Assembly: GCF_030332225.1 (NCBI RefSeq)
Contig: NZ_JAOWIF010000028.1
Coordinates: forward strand, 558,001-622,000
Reading direction: 5' to 3'
Source: Citrobacter sp. Cu233
GTDB lineage: Bacteria; Pseudomonadota; Gammaproteobacteria; Enterobacterales; Enterobacteriaceae
Length of the DNA stretch: 64,000 nucleotides
In this document: positions 1 through 8,095 of the stretch, in pieces
Position numbering within the stretch: position 1 is the stretch's first letter
Layout of the letters: each line of letters starts with the position of its first letter
Translations under genes and position numbers: made by a program
Notes under the pieces: generated by a model
What the model was told of the DNA's origin: nothing
Seen by the model: only the letters and a program-made list of their open reading frames with translations
The model's database searches: none

Positions 1-1
1 C

Positions 2-394
2 GTCGGCTCCATGGCCTATTGCTCCTTTGCCACCGTCTTTATTGCCCAGGCGTGCAACATAGAACTGAGCATGGGCGAGCAAATCACCATGCTGCTGATC
101 CTGATGCTGACCTCAAAAGGGATGGCGGGTGTGCCACGTGCATCCATGGTGGTTATTGCCGCTACGCTGAACCAGTTCAACATTCCGGAAGCCGGTTTGA
201 TCCTGCTGATGGGCGTCGATCCGTTCCTGGATATGGGGCGTTCAGCCACTAACGTCATGAGTAATGCCATGGGGGCTGCCATTGTAGGTCGCTGGGAAGG
301 TGAACACTTTGGTTCAGGCTGCCGCGGAACAGCACCCGTCAAAACACCGGAGCAAGAACGCCCGGTTACCGAAACAGAGGTCGCGTTGTCCTGA
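2..394 (+). CDS. DAACS-family acidic amino acid/dicarboxylate:cation symporter, C-terminal part
   Basis: Only the last 130 codons are in the window; the reading frame is open from base 2 and the N-terminus lies to the left. The residues match the end of the DAACS (GltP/DctA) fold: a hairpin-2 tip (KGMAGVPRAS) followed by the last transport helix (GVDPFLDMGRSATNV). In the archaeal homologue GltPh this helix binds substrate through an Asp (amino group) and an Arg (side-chain carboxylate). Both are present here (D-M-G-R), whereas DctA, as I recall it, lacks the Asp, so glutamate or aspartate is a more likely substrate than a C4-dicarboxylate. An Asp that binds sodium in GltPh is replaced by Asn (MSN). 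The genes that follow (glutaminase, fumarase) fit glutamate uptake. The exact substrate is inferred. Confidence 0.85.
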   Translation, partial: VGSMAYCSFATVFIAQACNIELSMGEQITMLLILMLTSKGMAGVPRASMVVIAATLNQFNIPEAGLILLMGVDPFLDMGRSATNVMSNAMGAAIVGRWEGEHFGSGCRGTAPVKTPEQERPVTETEVALS

Positions 395-406
395 TACCCC
401 GTTATT

Positions 407-490
407 GCCGGATGGCGCTTGCGCTTATCCGGCCTACATAACGTTTAACTATCCGTAAGCCGGATAAGGCGGTACGCCGCCATCCGGCAC
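407..490. repeat. REP/BIME pair
   Basis: Two facing REP palindromes with the enteric core GCCGGATGGCG...TATCCGGC (407-438 and 459-490) fill the gap between the symporter and glutaminase genes. Such pairs usually form stable RNA hairpins after a stop codon. Confidence 0.85.
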
Positions 491-519
491 CATGATGAGT
501 ACCCCAACAGGATCGCACC

Positions 520-1521
520 ATGACTAAAACTCTTCCCGGCGTGAGTCTCTTTGTTTTCAGCGTCTTGTTTAGCTCTGCCTCATTCGCGCAAACCACGCCG
601 GACTACGCAAGGCTAATAGAGCAGGCACATCAGAAATACAAAAGTAACAATGATGGAAAAGTCGCCGACTACATCCCTGCCCTGGCGAGCTACAGTCCCA
701 ATAATTTTGCCATCACCGTTGCCACGGTAGACGGAAAAATCTACCAGGTGGGTGATGTTAAAAAGCCCTTCCCGATGGAGTCCCTGAGTAAAGTCTTCAC
801 TATGGCGCTGGCCATGGAGCAGCACGGTCCTCAGGTGGTTCTGGATAAACTCGGGGCCAATGCCACCGGCATGCCATTTAATTCAGGTTTAGCCGTTGAA
901 CTCACTAAAGGCGCGCCGGAAAACCCGCTGGTGAATGCAGGTGCAATGAGCACCGTCAGCCTGATTGAGGCCAAAGACAAAACCGATCGCTGGAACAAAA
1001 TCCTCGACAACCTGAATGTCTGGGCGGATGCCTCACTGACGGTCAACGAACCGGTATTCAAATCCGAGATGGAAACCAATCAGCACAACCAGGCACTGGC
1101 GAAGCTGATGGAGTCCTATAACAGTTTCTACGGCAACACAGAGGAAGCGGTCGAAATTTATACCCGCCAATGCTCAGTGGACATCACCGTTGAGCAACTG
1201 GCCAAAATGGGTGCCGTACTCGCGAACAAAGGCAAATCGCCCTTCAACGGTAAGCAGTTGCTGAATGAAAGCTATGTACCACAGGTGCTGGCTGAAATGG
1301 CCATTGCCGGACTGTACGACGGCAGCGGTAAATGGTTGTACAGCGTCGGTATTCCGGCGAAAAGCGGCGTTGGCGGCGGAATGGTTGCTGTTGTCCCGGG
1401 TGAATATGCCATTGCCGTCTATTCTCCGCCGTTGGACGAAGCCGGTAACAGCGTTCGTGCACAGAAAACTATCGAATATGTCGCTGACGCGACCAAAGCC
1501 AATGTCTTTTTAGCAAAATAA
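520..1521 (+). CDS. Secreted (periplasmic) serine-dependent glutaminase
   Basis: Hydrolyses L-glutamine to L-glutamate and ammonia. The 333-residue product has a clear Sec signal peptide (basic start, hydrophobic core, SFA-Q cleavage near residue 23), then one glutaminase domain of the beta-lactamase-like fold. The Ser-x-x-Lys catalytic pair is in ESLSKVF (Ser88, Lys91). Other family signatures are NPLVNAGAM, a Tyr-containing CSVDITVEQLAKMGAVLANKG helix and SGVGGGMVAVVPG. The E. coli glutaminases YbaS and YneH lack a signal peptide, so periplasmic placement is unusual. It would turn periplasmic glutamine into glutamate beside the symporter encoded just upstream. The start is the ATG after CAGGATCGCACC. 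REP palindromes on both sides mean cotranscription with its neighbours is uncertain. Confidence 0.92.
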   Translation: MTKTLPGVSLFVFSVLFSSASFAQTTPDYARLIEQAHQKYKSNNDGKVADYIPALASYSPNNFAITVATVDGKIYQVGDVKKPFPMESLSKVFTMALAMEQHGPQVVLDKLGANATGMPFNSGLAVELTKGAPENPLVNAGAMSTVSLIEAKDKTDRWNKILDNLNVWADASLTVNEPVFKSEMETNQHNQALAKLMESYNSFYGNTEEAVEIYTRQCSVDITVEQLAKMGAVLANKGKSPFNGKQLLNESYVPQVLAEMAIAGLYDGSGKWLYSVGIPAKSGVGGGMVAVVPGEYAIAVYSPPLDEAGNSVRAQKTIEYVADATKANVFLAK

Positions 1522-1527
1522 CGCTAT

Positions 1528-1591
1528 GCCGGATGGCGCTTTGCTCATCCGGCCTACGATTAGCACATTTATTTACGCCGTCATCCGGCAA
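1528..1591. repeat. REP/BIME element
   Basis: A REP unit (1528-1557) and an opposing partial unit (1573-1591) lie just after the glutaminase stop codon and before the fumarase ribosome-binding site. Confidence 0.8.
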
Positions 1592-1615
1592 AAAATGAAG
1601 AGGTGAGAAGTAAAC

Positions 1616-3268
1616 ATGTCTAAACCATTTGTCTGGCAGGAGCTCTTTGTTCAGAGTAAAGATAATACCGAATATGAATTGCTCAGTAATCAACATATTA
1701 CTGTGACAGAGTTAGACGGAGAGGAAGTTATTAAGGTTGCGCCGGAAGCGTTAACCTTGTTAGCACAGCAGGCATTTTATGAGGCCTCTTTTTTCCTGCG
1801 CGCCGGACATTTGAAACAGATTGCCAGCATTTTACACGATCCACAGGCCAGCAGTAATGACAAGTATGTCGCATTACAGCTGCTGCGCAATGCCGAAGTC
1901 TCAGCCAAAGGCGTACTACCAAACTGCCAGGACACTGGTACCGCCACCATTGTCGCCAGCAAAGGCCAGCAGGTCTGGACCGGTGGCGATGATGCCGAAG
2001 CATTAAGCAAGGGCGTATATACCACCTTTACGGAAAGTAACCTGCGTTATTCACAAAATGCCCCGCTGGACATGTATAACGAGGTCAATACCCAGACCAA
2101 CCTGCCTGCACAAATCGACATCAGCGCGACGCCGGGTAGCGAATACCGTTTCCTGTTCGTCAACAAAGGTGGTGGTTCAGCTAACAAAGCCGCGCTGTTC
2201 CAGGAAACCAAATCTATTCTGCAGCCGGAGAAATTGACGGCTTTCCTGATCGAAAAAATGAAATCGCTGGGCACTGCCGCTTGTCCGCCGTACCACATTG
2301 CATTTGTGGTTGGCGGATTATCTGCCGATCAGTCGCTAAAAGTTGCGAAGCTGGCATCGACCAAATATTACGATAACCTGCCCACCAGCGGGAATGAACT
2401 GGGTCAGGCATTCCGCGATACAGCACTGGAAGCCGAACTGCTCAATGCCAGCCGCGAATTTGGCATTGGCGCGCAGTTTGGTGGCAAATACTTTGCCCAC
2501 GACATTCGCGTTATTCGTCTGCCGCGCCACGGTGGCTCCTGCCCTATCGCCATGGCGCTCTCCTGCTCGGCTGACCGCAACATCAAGGCTAAAATTAATA
2601 AACACGGTATCTGGCTGGAGAAACTCGAACATAACCCAGGCAAGTTTATTCCCGACTCTCACCGCGTTGAAAACACCGCCCAGACGGTACAGCTCAACCT
2701 CGATCGCCCGTTGCGTGACATTCTGAATGATTTGTCAGCGCTGCCCATTGGCACCCGCCTGTCACTCAGCGGCCCGATTGTCGTCGCCCGTGATATTGCT
2801 CACGCCAAAATAAAAGCGCGCCTGGATAACGGCGAGCCAATGCCGGAGTACATGAAAAAGCACATTGTATATTACGCAGGTCCAGCAAAAACGCCGGATA
2901 ATCAGGCCTGTGGCTCAATGGGGCCGACCACCGGCGGACGCATGGACGGTTATGTCGATGCCTTCCAGGCTGCGGGTGGCAGTCTGATCATGTTGTCAAA
3001 GGGCAACCGTAGCCAGCAAGTAACCGATGCTTGCCACAAGCATGGTGGCTTTAACCTCGGCAGCATCGGCGGCGCAGCGGCCCTACTGGCACAGCAATAT
3101 GTGAAGAGCCTGCACTGCCTTGAGTACCCCGAACTGGGCATGGAAGCGGTCTGGATGATGGAAGTTAAAAATATGCCGGCCTTCGTCTTAGTGGATGACA
3201 AAGGCAATAACTTCTTCAGTCAGTTTGAGCAGCAGCATCGCTGCGCAACCTGCCCGGCAGGGCATTAA
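1616..3268 (+). CDS. fumD: Class I [4Fe-4S] fumarate hydratase, possibly the mesaconase FumD
   Basis: A 550-residue, single-chain, iron-sulfur, FumA-type hydro-lyase that adds water to fumarate, or in some family members mesaconate. It aligns with E. coli FumA throughout. The three cluster cysteines are in place (Cys104 in LPNCQDTG, Cys223 in TAACPPYH, Cys317 in LSCSADR), as are the [27 protein letters not shown] and [12 protein letters not shown] motifs. It is clearly diverged from FumA and FumB. In E. coli O157:H7 a third paralogue, FumD, is a mesaconase in a methylaspartate-pathway cluster, as I recall; the similar setting here (B12 genes, glutamate transport, next to sucD) suggests the same role. 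Class I fumarase is certain, mesaconase preference is inferred. The start follows AAGAGGTGAGAAGTAAAC. The adenosyltransferase gene starts 9 bases after the stop. Confidence 0.9.
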   Translation: MSKPFVWQELFVQSKDNTEYELLSNQHITVTELDGEEVIKVAPEALTLLAQQAFYEASFFLRAGHLKQIASILHDPQASSNDKYVALQLLRNAEVSAKGVLPNCQDTGTATIVASKGQQVWTGGDDAEALSKGVYTTFTESNLRYSQNAPLDMYNEVNTQTNLPAQIDISATPGSEYRFLFVNKGGGSANKAALFQETKSILQPEKLTAFLIEKMKSLGTAACPPYHIAFVVGGLSADQSLKVAKLASTKYYDNLPTSGNELGQAFRDTALEAELLNASREFGIGAQFGGKYFAHDIRVIRLPRHGGSCPIAMALSCSADRNIKAKINKHGIWLEKLEHNPGKFIPDSHRVENTAQTVQLNLDRPLRDILNDLSALPIGTRLSLSGPIVVARDIAHAKIKARLDNGEPMPEYMKKHIVYYAGPAKTPDNQACGSMGPTTGGRMDGYVDAFQAAGGSLIMLSKGNRSQQVTDACHKHGGFNLGSIGGAAALLAQQYVKSLHCLEYPELGMEAVWMMEVKNMPAFVLVDDKGNNFFSQFEQQHRCATCPAGH

Positions 3269-3277
3269 GGAGCTATC

Positions 3278-3880
3278 ATGGAAGCGCGAGCCAACAATGA
3301 CCGACATCGCCAGCGTCAGCAGAAGCTAAAAGCGCAGGTTGATACCCGCGTGGCGGCAGCCACCGAGAAAAAAGGGATTCTGATTGTCTTCACCGGCAAT
3401 GGTAAAGGGAAATCCACCGCAGCCTTCGGCACGGCTACGCGCGCGGTTGGTCACGGAAAAACCGTTGGCGTCGCGCAGTTTATTAAAGGCCAGTGGGACA
3501 ATGGCGAGTACAACACACTGCACCCTCTTGGCGTGGAGTTTCATATTATGGGTACCGGTTTTACCTGGGAAACTCAGAACCGGGAAGCCGATATTGAGGC
3601 GGCCACGGCAGTGTGGCAGGAAAGTAAGCGCATGCTAGCCGATGCGCATTACGATCTGGTCGTACTGGACGAACTCACTTATATGTTGGCTTATCACTAT
3701 CTGGATACACAGGAGGTTATCAGCGCCATCGAAAATCGCCCTGCCGACCAGAGTGTGATAGTCACCGGGCGCGGTTGCCATGCGCTGTTACTTGAACTTG
3801 CCGATACGGTCAGCGAGCTGCGCCCAGTTAAACACGCTTTTGATAGCGGCATTCAGGCACAGCCAGGAATCGACTGGTAA
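3278..3880 (+). CDS. BtuR/CobO-type ATP:corrinoid adenosyltransferase (accessory copy)
   Basis: Transfers the adenosyl group of ATP to cob(I)alamin or cobyrinate, making the coenzyme form of B12. The 200-residue protein has the family P-loop GNGKGKSTAAFG near residue 45, the conserved WDNGEY segment after QFIKGQ, the VVLDELTYML strand and the VTGRGCH turn. It ends in a short family-typical tail (HAFDSGIQAQPGIDW). Enterics normally carry btuR elsewhere (next to yciK in E. coli), so this is probably a second copy dedicated to a local B12 enzyme. It follows the fumarase gene by 9 bases with its own AAGGAG site, so the two are cotranscribed. No B12-dependent enzyme is in the window; glutamate mutase to the left is my inference. 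Confidence 0.9.
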   Translation: MEARANNDRHRQRQQKLKAQVDTRVAAATEKKGILIVFTGNGKGKSTAAFGTATRAVGHGKTVGVAQFIKGQWDNGEYNTLHPLGVEFHIMGTGFTWETQNREADIEAATAVWQESKRMLADAHYDLVVLDELTYMLAYHYLDTQEVISAIENRPADQSVIVTGRGCHALLLELADTVSELRPVKHAFDSGIQAQPGIDW

Positions 3881-3890
3881 TCACTCCTTT

Positions 3891-4005
3891 GCCGGATAAG
3901 GCGTTTACGCCGCATCCGGCAATTTGCCCGATGCCGCGACGCTTATCGGGCCTATGGTGAACACCGAAACCAGTAGGCCTGATAATGCGCAAGTCGCCAT
4001 CAGGC
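3891..4005. repeat. REP cluster in the convergent gap
   Basis: Three REP-like palindromes lie between two convergent genes: 3891-3920, 3928-3955 and 3977-4005. The last (GCCTGAT...ATCAGGC) covers the TGA stop codon of the LysR gene on the minus strand. Confidence 0.75.
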
Positions 4006-4902
4006 AGCCGACACCACGGATTTATTTAGCAACCAGTTGCGGAAGATCTCCAAATGCAGGGACTCCGATTTTTCCTCCCGCCACGTCATGATGAATCGAT
4101 TACCGGTACGCATTGGAACATCGCAAGGAATCACCATATCCCCACTATCCAGATCGTGCTGAATGGCAAAACGGGGTAGCAATGCGACGCCAAGGTTGGA
4201 ACGTACCGCCGCAATCAGCATCGACAAGAGATCAAATCGCGGACCTTTATTCACCAGTGGACTGCTGACATCGGACAGCGCAAACCATTCCTGCCAGCCT
4301 TTAATTCGGGTGCTTTGATGCAAAAGCGGGTATTCGTTCAGCAGTTCATCGACGGACAGCTTCCGGTCCGGTTCAGCAAGCAGGCAACGACTGCACACTG
4401 GCAGAATTTCCTCTTCGAACAGGTACTCTACCCCCGACCACGGAGAGTAAAAATCTTCCCGCATGATCGCTGCGTCATATTCCCGGTTAAGAAAATCACC
4501 AATATTCGCCAGAGAATGAATATTAACGATAATATCAGGATTGAGTTTATTGAACTCACGCAGGTTTGGGATCAGCCAGTGCGTACTGAACGTCGGGTTA
4601 ACCGCCAGTTCGATCACTTGTACGGTCGGCTGCCATGTCATGATCGTCGTCGTATCTCGTTCAAGCTTGTTCAGCGTTTCTTTAACGATAGTTAAATAGT
4701 GTTTGCCTGCCGCATTTAAAAAAATGCGCTTTTTGGCATGATTAAATAGCGCTGTATTAAGAAAATCCTCTAGCGCATTCACCTGGCGGAAAACAGCACT
4801 TTGTGTTAAAGCCAGCTCTTCAGCTGCCCGGGTATAACTTTCGTGACGCGCAACCACTTCAAAAGTTACCAGCAACTCCGTTTTGGGTATTTTTCCTCTC
4901 AT
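4000..4902 (-). CDS. LysR-family transcriptional regulator
   Basis: A 300-residue LTTR with an N-terminal winged helix-turn-helix (LLVTFEVVARHESYTRAAEE, then LTQSAVFRQVNALEDFL) and a periplasmic-binding-protein-like effector domain. The start ATG at 4902 has a purine-rich GAAGAGG just upstream; an in-frame ATG at 4914 has none and is less likely. It sits downstream of the fumarase/adenosyltransferase pair in convergent orientation and divergent from the methyltransferase gene, across a 405-base AT-rich gap. It is a reasonable candidate to control this block. The effector is unknown and I recognise no named orthologue. The stop codon is inside a REP palindrome. Confidence 0.9.
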   Translation of the reverse strand: MRGKIPKTELLVTFEVVARHESYTRAAEELALTQSAVFRQVNALEDFLNTALFNHAKKRIFLNAAGKHYLTIVKETLNKLERDTTTIMTWQPTVQVIELAVNPTFSTHWLIPNLREFNKLNPDIIVNIHSLANIGDFLNREYDAAIMREDFYSPWSGVEYLFEEEILPVCSRCLLAEPDRKLSVDELLNEYPLLHQSTRIKGWQEWFALSDVSSPLVNKGPRFDLLSMLIAAVRSNLGVALLPRFAIQHDLDSGDMVIPCDVPMRTGNRFIMTWREEKSESLHLEIFRNWLLNKSVVSAA

Positions 4903-5307
4903 AACCTCTTCCATATGCAGCGTACAAAAATAGTTTAATTTATAAAAAAATAATTCATGTCACCCAAATAAACATCGAGTGTTATATTTTATTTCAGGCA
5001 TTGATGTCATTGATCCAATCCATGATTTGTTCATACTGATGGCGGATAAATATTAACCAATAATACGCAAGCACAACAATAAACACAATTTAAATAAGGT
5101 TAAATTCAGACACATAGCGCCAATAAGTTCTTAATAATTTTTCAAGTCATCTTGTTTATTGTGGAAAAAACTTTGCGAGATTAATCAATATTATCCTTGC
5201 GATAATTTAGGAAAATTTAGCGTTATAACTTACAGGCAAACGACTGCTTTTAATCATTCTCCGGGGTGGTTCTGCCTTTTTTTGTTAGACGTGATAAAGG
5301 ACACAAT
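4903..5307. promoter_or_regulatory. AT-rich divergent regulatory gap with dyad
   Basis: 405 bases between the divergent LysR and methyltransferase genes hold no coding signal. The DNA is markedly AT-rich compared with its flanks. A clean dyad ATTATC-CTTGC-GATAAT lies at 5190-5206, about 100 bases before the methyltransferase start, and could bind a dimeric regulator. I found no B12-box or cobalamin riboswitch. Promoter elements cannot be assigned with confidence. Confidence 0.5.
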
Positions 5308-6096
5308 GTGAAAACTTTCGGAAAGGTCTGGCTCGTTGGCGCAGGTCCCGGTGATATTTCATTACTCACCCTCAAAGCAGTGATGTGCATTAAACAAGCA
5401 GATGTCATTATTTACGATCGGTTGGTCAATCCTAAGATTCTGGAATGGGCATCCGCTGACTGTGAGCTTATCAATGTCGGTAAGAATCCAGGATTTCATT
5501 GCGTACCACAGGATGAAATCAACGCGCTTCTCGTTCAGTATGCCCAGACGCATCACAATATCGTGCGCTTAAAAGGCGGCGATCCCTACGTATTTGGTCG
5601 TGGGGCCGAAGAAGCTGAAGGGCTTATCGAACCGGGGATCCCTTTTGAAGTCGTCCCCGGTATCAGTTCAACCATTGGGGGATTAACCTGCGCCGGGATC
5701 CCGGTAACACATCGCGATTACGCCTCTGGTTTTCACGTGGTGACCGGCCATACGCGCGAAGGTAACCAGCAACAGGACTGGCGCCAGCTGGCCAAACTGA
5801 ACGGTACATTGGTTATCGTCATGGGTATCGCGAATCTGGCATTCATCTGTGAAGAGCTACTGATGGGCGGAAAACCTGCGGAGACACCCGCAGCCATTAT
5901 CATGTCCGCGACCCGGGAGAATCAGCGCCGACTGACCTGTACCCTCGGATCATTACTGAGCAATGCGCAGGAAGCCAACATTACGCCGCCTGCACTGATC
6001 GTCATTGGTGATGTCGTCACGCTGAGCGATCGCCTGTCTTTCATTCCCGCCGCTATCGAACGCCCTGAACATCTTTACTGCGAGAGTCTGGCGTGA
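5308..6096 (+). CDS. cobA: Stand-alone uroporphyrinogen-III C-methyltransferase (SUMT)
   Basis: Uses two S-adenosylmethionines to convert uroporphyrinogen III to precorrin-2, the branch point to siroheme and cobalamin. The 262-residue protein has the SUMT signatures WLVGAGPGDISLLTLKA at the N-terminus, VRLKGGDPYVFGRGAEEAE near residue 85, VVPGISSTIGG, GIPVTHRDYASGFHVVTGH and a C-terminal PALIVIGDVV strand. It lacks the dehydrogenase/ferrochelatase half of CysG, so it is a dedicated methyltransferase. I place the start at the GTG at 5308, preceded by AAAGGA, because family members begin (M)KTxxxVWLVGAGPGD; an ATG at 5266 would add 14 residues with no family match. Its 3' end overlaps the convergent PocR-like gene by 22 bases. 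It probably raises corrin flux for coenzyme B12. Confidence 0.9.
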   Translation: MKTFGKVWLVGAGPGDISLLTLKAVMCIKQADVIIYDRLVNPKILEWASADCELINVGKNPGFHCVPQDEINALLVQYAQTHHNIVRLKGGDPYVFGRGAEEAEGLIEPGIPFEVVPGISSTIGGLTCAGIPVTHRDYASGFHVVTGHTREGNQQQDWRQLAKLNGTLVIVMGIANLAFICEELLMGGKPAETPAAIIMSATRENQRRLTCTLGSLLSNAQEANITPPALIVIGDVVTLSDRLSFIPAAIERPEHLYCESLA

Positions 6097-6968
6097 CGAA
6101 AAGACTGGGGTGATGTTTGATGCGCCGCCCGGAAAACGCGACAAAAATAACTGGTTTGTGCGTACTGAAGTTTCCGGGCAATACTGTCTATTGAATGAAC
6201 AGGATCATGTAATAACTCCCCCGCCTTTTGCATTTTTTTCTGATTTACCCAGGTTTTAAAATTAACGCCCTGGCGTTTCTTAAAAAATCGACTGAAATAA
6301 TTTGCACTTAAACAGACATGTGCTGCCACAGACTCCAGGGATAAGTCACTATACAAGTTATCATCAATATAACGCAGTGCCGCCAGTAGTTTTTTCTCAT
6401 GACGAGAAAGCTCCGTTAAATAGTGCCGGATGTTACTGACTGGTTTGTCGAACACTACTTCAGATTGTTTTTCTTGTCCCTCAAAATTATTAACAATAAA
6501 ATGCAATAAATTAGCCGATGCCACCAGCGTATTATTATCAACCGCAACAAGCTGATCCCACTCGGCTTTTATTTCAGGATCGACCATCCATCGCGATTCA
6601 TCTTCAACAATGATGGTTTTATATTCCTGGTACTTAGCCCGAACCTGACCACAGATAATAAAACCATGCAGATTTTCCTCATAAATTAATGGTATGGAGA
6701 ACAGACTTAGCCCTGCATGACAGCTGAATATTCTGGGCTTACACTGTTTCAGAGCTTCAAAAGCACACTGTTTATCGCACGTTTGGCAACCAACACTGTA
6801 GCGTTTATTCGCTCTCATCAGCTTACAGAATGAATTAAAATTATGGCAATCAGAGAGCGCTCTACCTGTAACATCAACGACTACCGTTGCTAACCCCGTC
6901 GCATTGGAGAAGACTTCTGCTATAGAGAAAAAACATGGTAAGTAATCATCCTGAATTTTCAGCGACAC
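6075..6968 (-). CDS. PocR-like AraC-family transcriptional activator
   Basis: Salmonella PocR activates the cob and pdu operons. This 297-residue product has the same plan: an N-terminal PocR ligand domain (TGLATVVVDVTGR, FCKLMRAN, CQTCDKQC, CHAGLSLFSIPLI, GFIICGQVR) and a C-terminal pair of AraC helix-turn-helices (LSLESVAAHVCLSANYFSRFFKK and DSIARKLQYAQTSYFCRVFR). I start it at the GTG at 6968, which has GGAGG five bases upstream; an ATG at 7046 would add 26 residues without family similarity. It is not PocR itself by context, since no cob or pdu genes are near. A role in controlling the neighbouring corrinoid genes is inferred. The final codons overlap the methyltransferase gene. Confidence 0.88.
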   Translation of the reverse strand: MSLKIQDDYLPCFFSIAEVFSNATGLATVVVDVTGRALSDCHNFNSFCKLMRANKRYSVGCQTCDKQCAFEALKQCKPRIFSCHAGLSLFSIPLIYEENLHGFIICGQVRAKYQEYKTIIVEDESRWMVDPEIKAEWDQLVAVDNNTLVASANLLHFIVNNFEGQEKQSEVVFDKPVSNIRHYLTELSRHEKKLLAALRYIDDNLYSDLSLESVAAHVCLSANYFSRFFKKRQGVNFKTWVNQKKMQKAGELLHDPVHSIDSIARKLQYAQTSYFCRVFRAAHQTSPQSFRHARLSQ

Positions 6969-7104
6969 GCCATCCTCCAACCTTAATATGACTAAAGGCG
7001 GTAATATGCAAAATCCAGGCAAAAGAAAGAATGATGTTCGCCGCAAAAAATAATCTCATTTGTGAAGATGATTATGATCAATTTGCATGATACGGGATGA
7101 CAGA

Positions 7105-7132
7105 AAATAAAAAAGGCCATCAATAGATGGCC
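7105..7132 (-). terminator. Rho-independent terminator of the sdh-suc operon
   Basis: Six-base-pair stem GGCCAT/ATGGCC at 7115-7132, followed on the minus strand by a run of six T. It ends the long operon after sucD. Confidence 0.8.
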
Positions 7133-7225
7133 AACCATGTCGAAAACGAATCAGTCTTGCTTCCTTCGCGTAACAGCTGTTTTCTGCTACGCGAAAGAGT
7201 CGGACTTTATACTGCTTTTTGAGAA
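7105..7225 (-). ncRNA. sdhX: sucD 3' UTR, candidate SdhX (RybD) small RNA
   Basis: In E. coli the sdhCDAB-sucABCD transcript ends in a 3' UTR that is processed to the small RNA SdhX. The same place here contains a hairpin made of TTCGCGTA...TACGCGAA arms (7165-7195) and then a Rho-independent terminator (GGCCAT/ATGGCC stem at 7115-7132 and a T-rich tail on the minus strand). Position and structure agree with SdhX; I cannot confirm base-level identity or the processing site. Confidence 0.5.
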
Positions 7226-8095
7226 TTACTTAATTACCGCTTTCAGCGCTTCGCCGATATCGGCCAGACTGCGCACGGTTTTCACACCAGCCGCTTCCAG
7301 TGCAGCGAATTTCTCATCCGCTGTCCCTTTACCGCCCGCGATGATCGCGCCCGCGTGACCCATACGCTTGCCTTTCGGCGCGGTCACACCTGCGATGTAA
7401 CCCACAACCGGCTTAGTCACGTGGTCTTTAATGTACGCTGCTGCTTCTTCTTCTGCGCTACCGCCGATCTCACCGATCATCACGATCGCTTCAGTCTGCG
7501 GATCTTCCTGGAACAGTTTCAGGATGTCGATAAAGTTAGAGCCTGGGATCGGGTCACCGCCGATACCGACACAGGTAGACTGGCCAAAACCGTAGTCGGT
7601 GGTCTGCTTAACGGCTTCATAGGTCAGCGTACCGGAACGGGAAACAATACCCACTTTACCCGGTTTATGAATGTGGCCCGGCATGATGCCGATTTTACAT
7701 TCGCCCGGGGTGATAACGCCTGGGCAGTTCGGGCCAATCATGCGTACGCCCGCTTCATCCAGTTTCACTTTCACCGTCAGCATATCCAGCGTCGGGATAC
7801 CTTCGGTGATGGTGATGATCAGTTTGATGCCTGCATCAATCGCTTCCAGAATGGAATCTTTGCAAAACGGTGCCGGTACGTAGATAACGGTGGCGGTTGC
7901 GCCGGTCGCTTCTACGGCTTCACGTACGGTATTGAATACCGGCAGACCCAGATGCGTGGTGCCACCTTTGCCCGGCGTAACGCCGCCGACCATTTGCGTA
8001 CCGTAAGCAATCGCTTGTTCAGAGTGGAATGTCCCCTGGCTACCGGTGAAGCCCTGGCAGATAACCTTGGTATCTTTATTAATTAAAACTGACAT
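7226..8095 (-). CDS. sucD: Succinyl-CoA synthetase, alpha subunit
   Basis: The alpha chain of succinate-CoA ligase, which makes ATP while converting succinyl-CoA to succinate. It is 289 residues, the E. coli length. An N-terminal CoA-binding Rossmann domain ([17 protein letters not shown]) is followed by the ligase domain. The phosphorylated histidine is in RMGHAGAII near residue 247, and GIGGDPIPG is intact. It is the last gene of sdhCDAB-sucABCD and its ATG overlaps the sucC stop codon by one base, indicating translational coupling. Control comes from the sdhC promoter far upstream. Confidence 0.98.
   Translation of the reverse strand: MSVLINKDTKVICQGFTGSQGTFHSEQAIAYGTQMVGGVTPGKGGTTHLGLPVFNTVREAVEATGATATVIYVPAPFCKDSILEAIDAGIKLIITITEGIPTLDMLTVKVKLDEAGVRMIGPNCPGVITPGECKIGIMPGHIHKPGKVGIVSRSGTLTYEAVKQTTDYGFGQSTCVGIGGDPIPGSNFIDILKLFQEDPQTEAIVMIGEIGGSAEEEAAAYIKDHVTKPVVGYIAGVTAPKGKRMGHAGAIIAGGKGTADEKFAALEAAGVKTVRSLADIGEALKAVIK

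Noticed and set aside
407-1591. CRISPR-like repeats
   Set aside because: The repeats are REP palindromes in opposite orientation without regular spacers.
4903-5307. Cobalamin riboswitch upstream of the SUMT gene
   Set aside because: No B12-box or matching stem pattern was seen.
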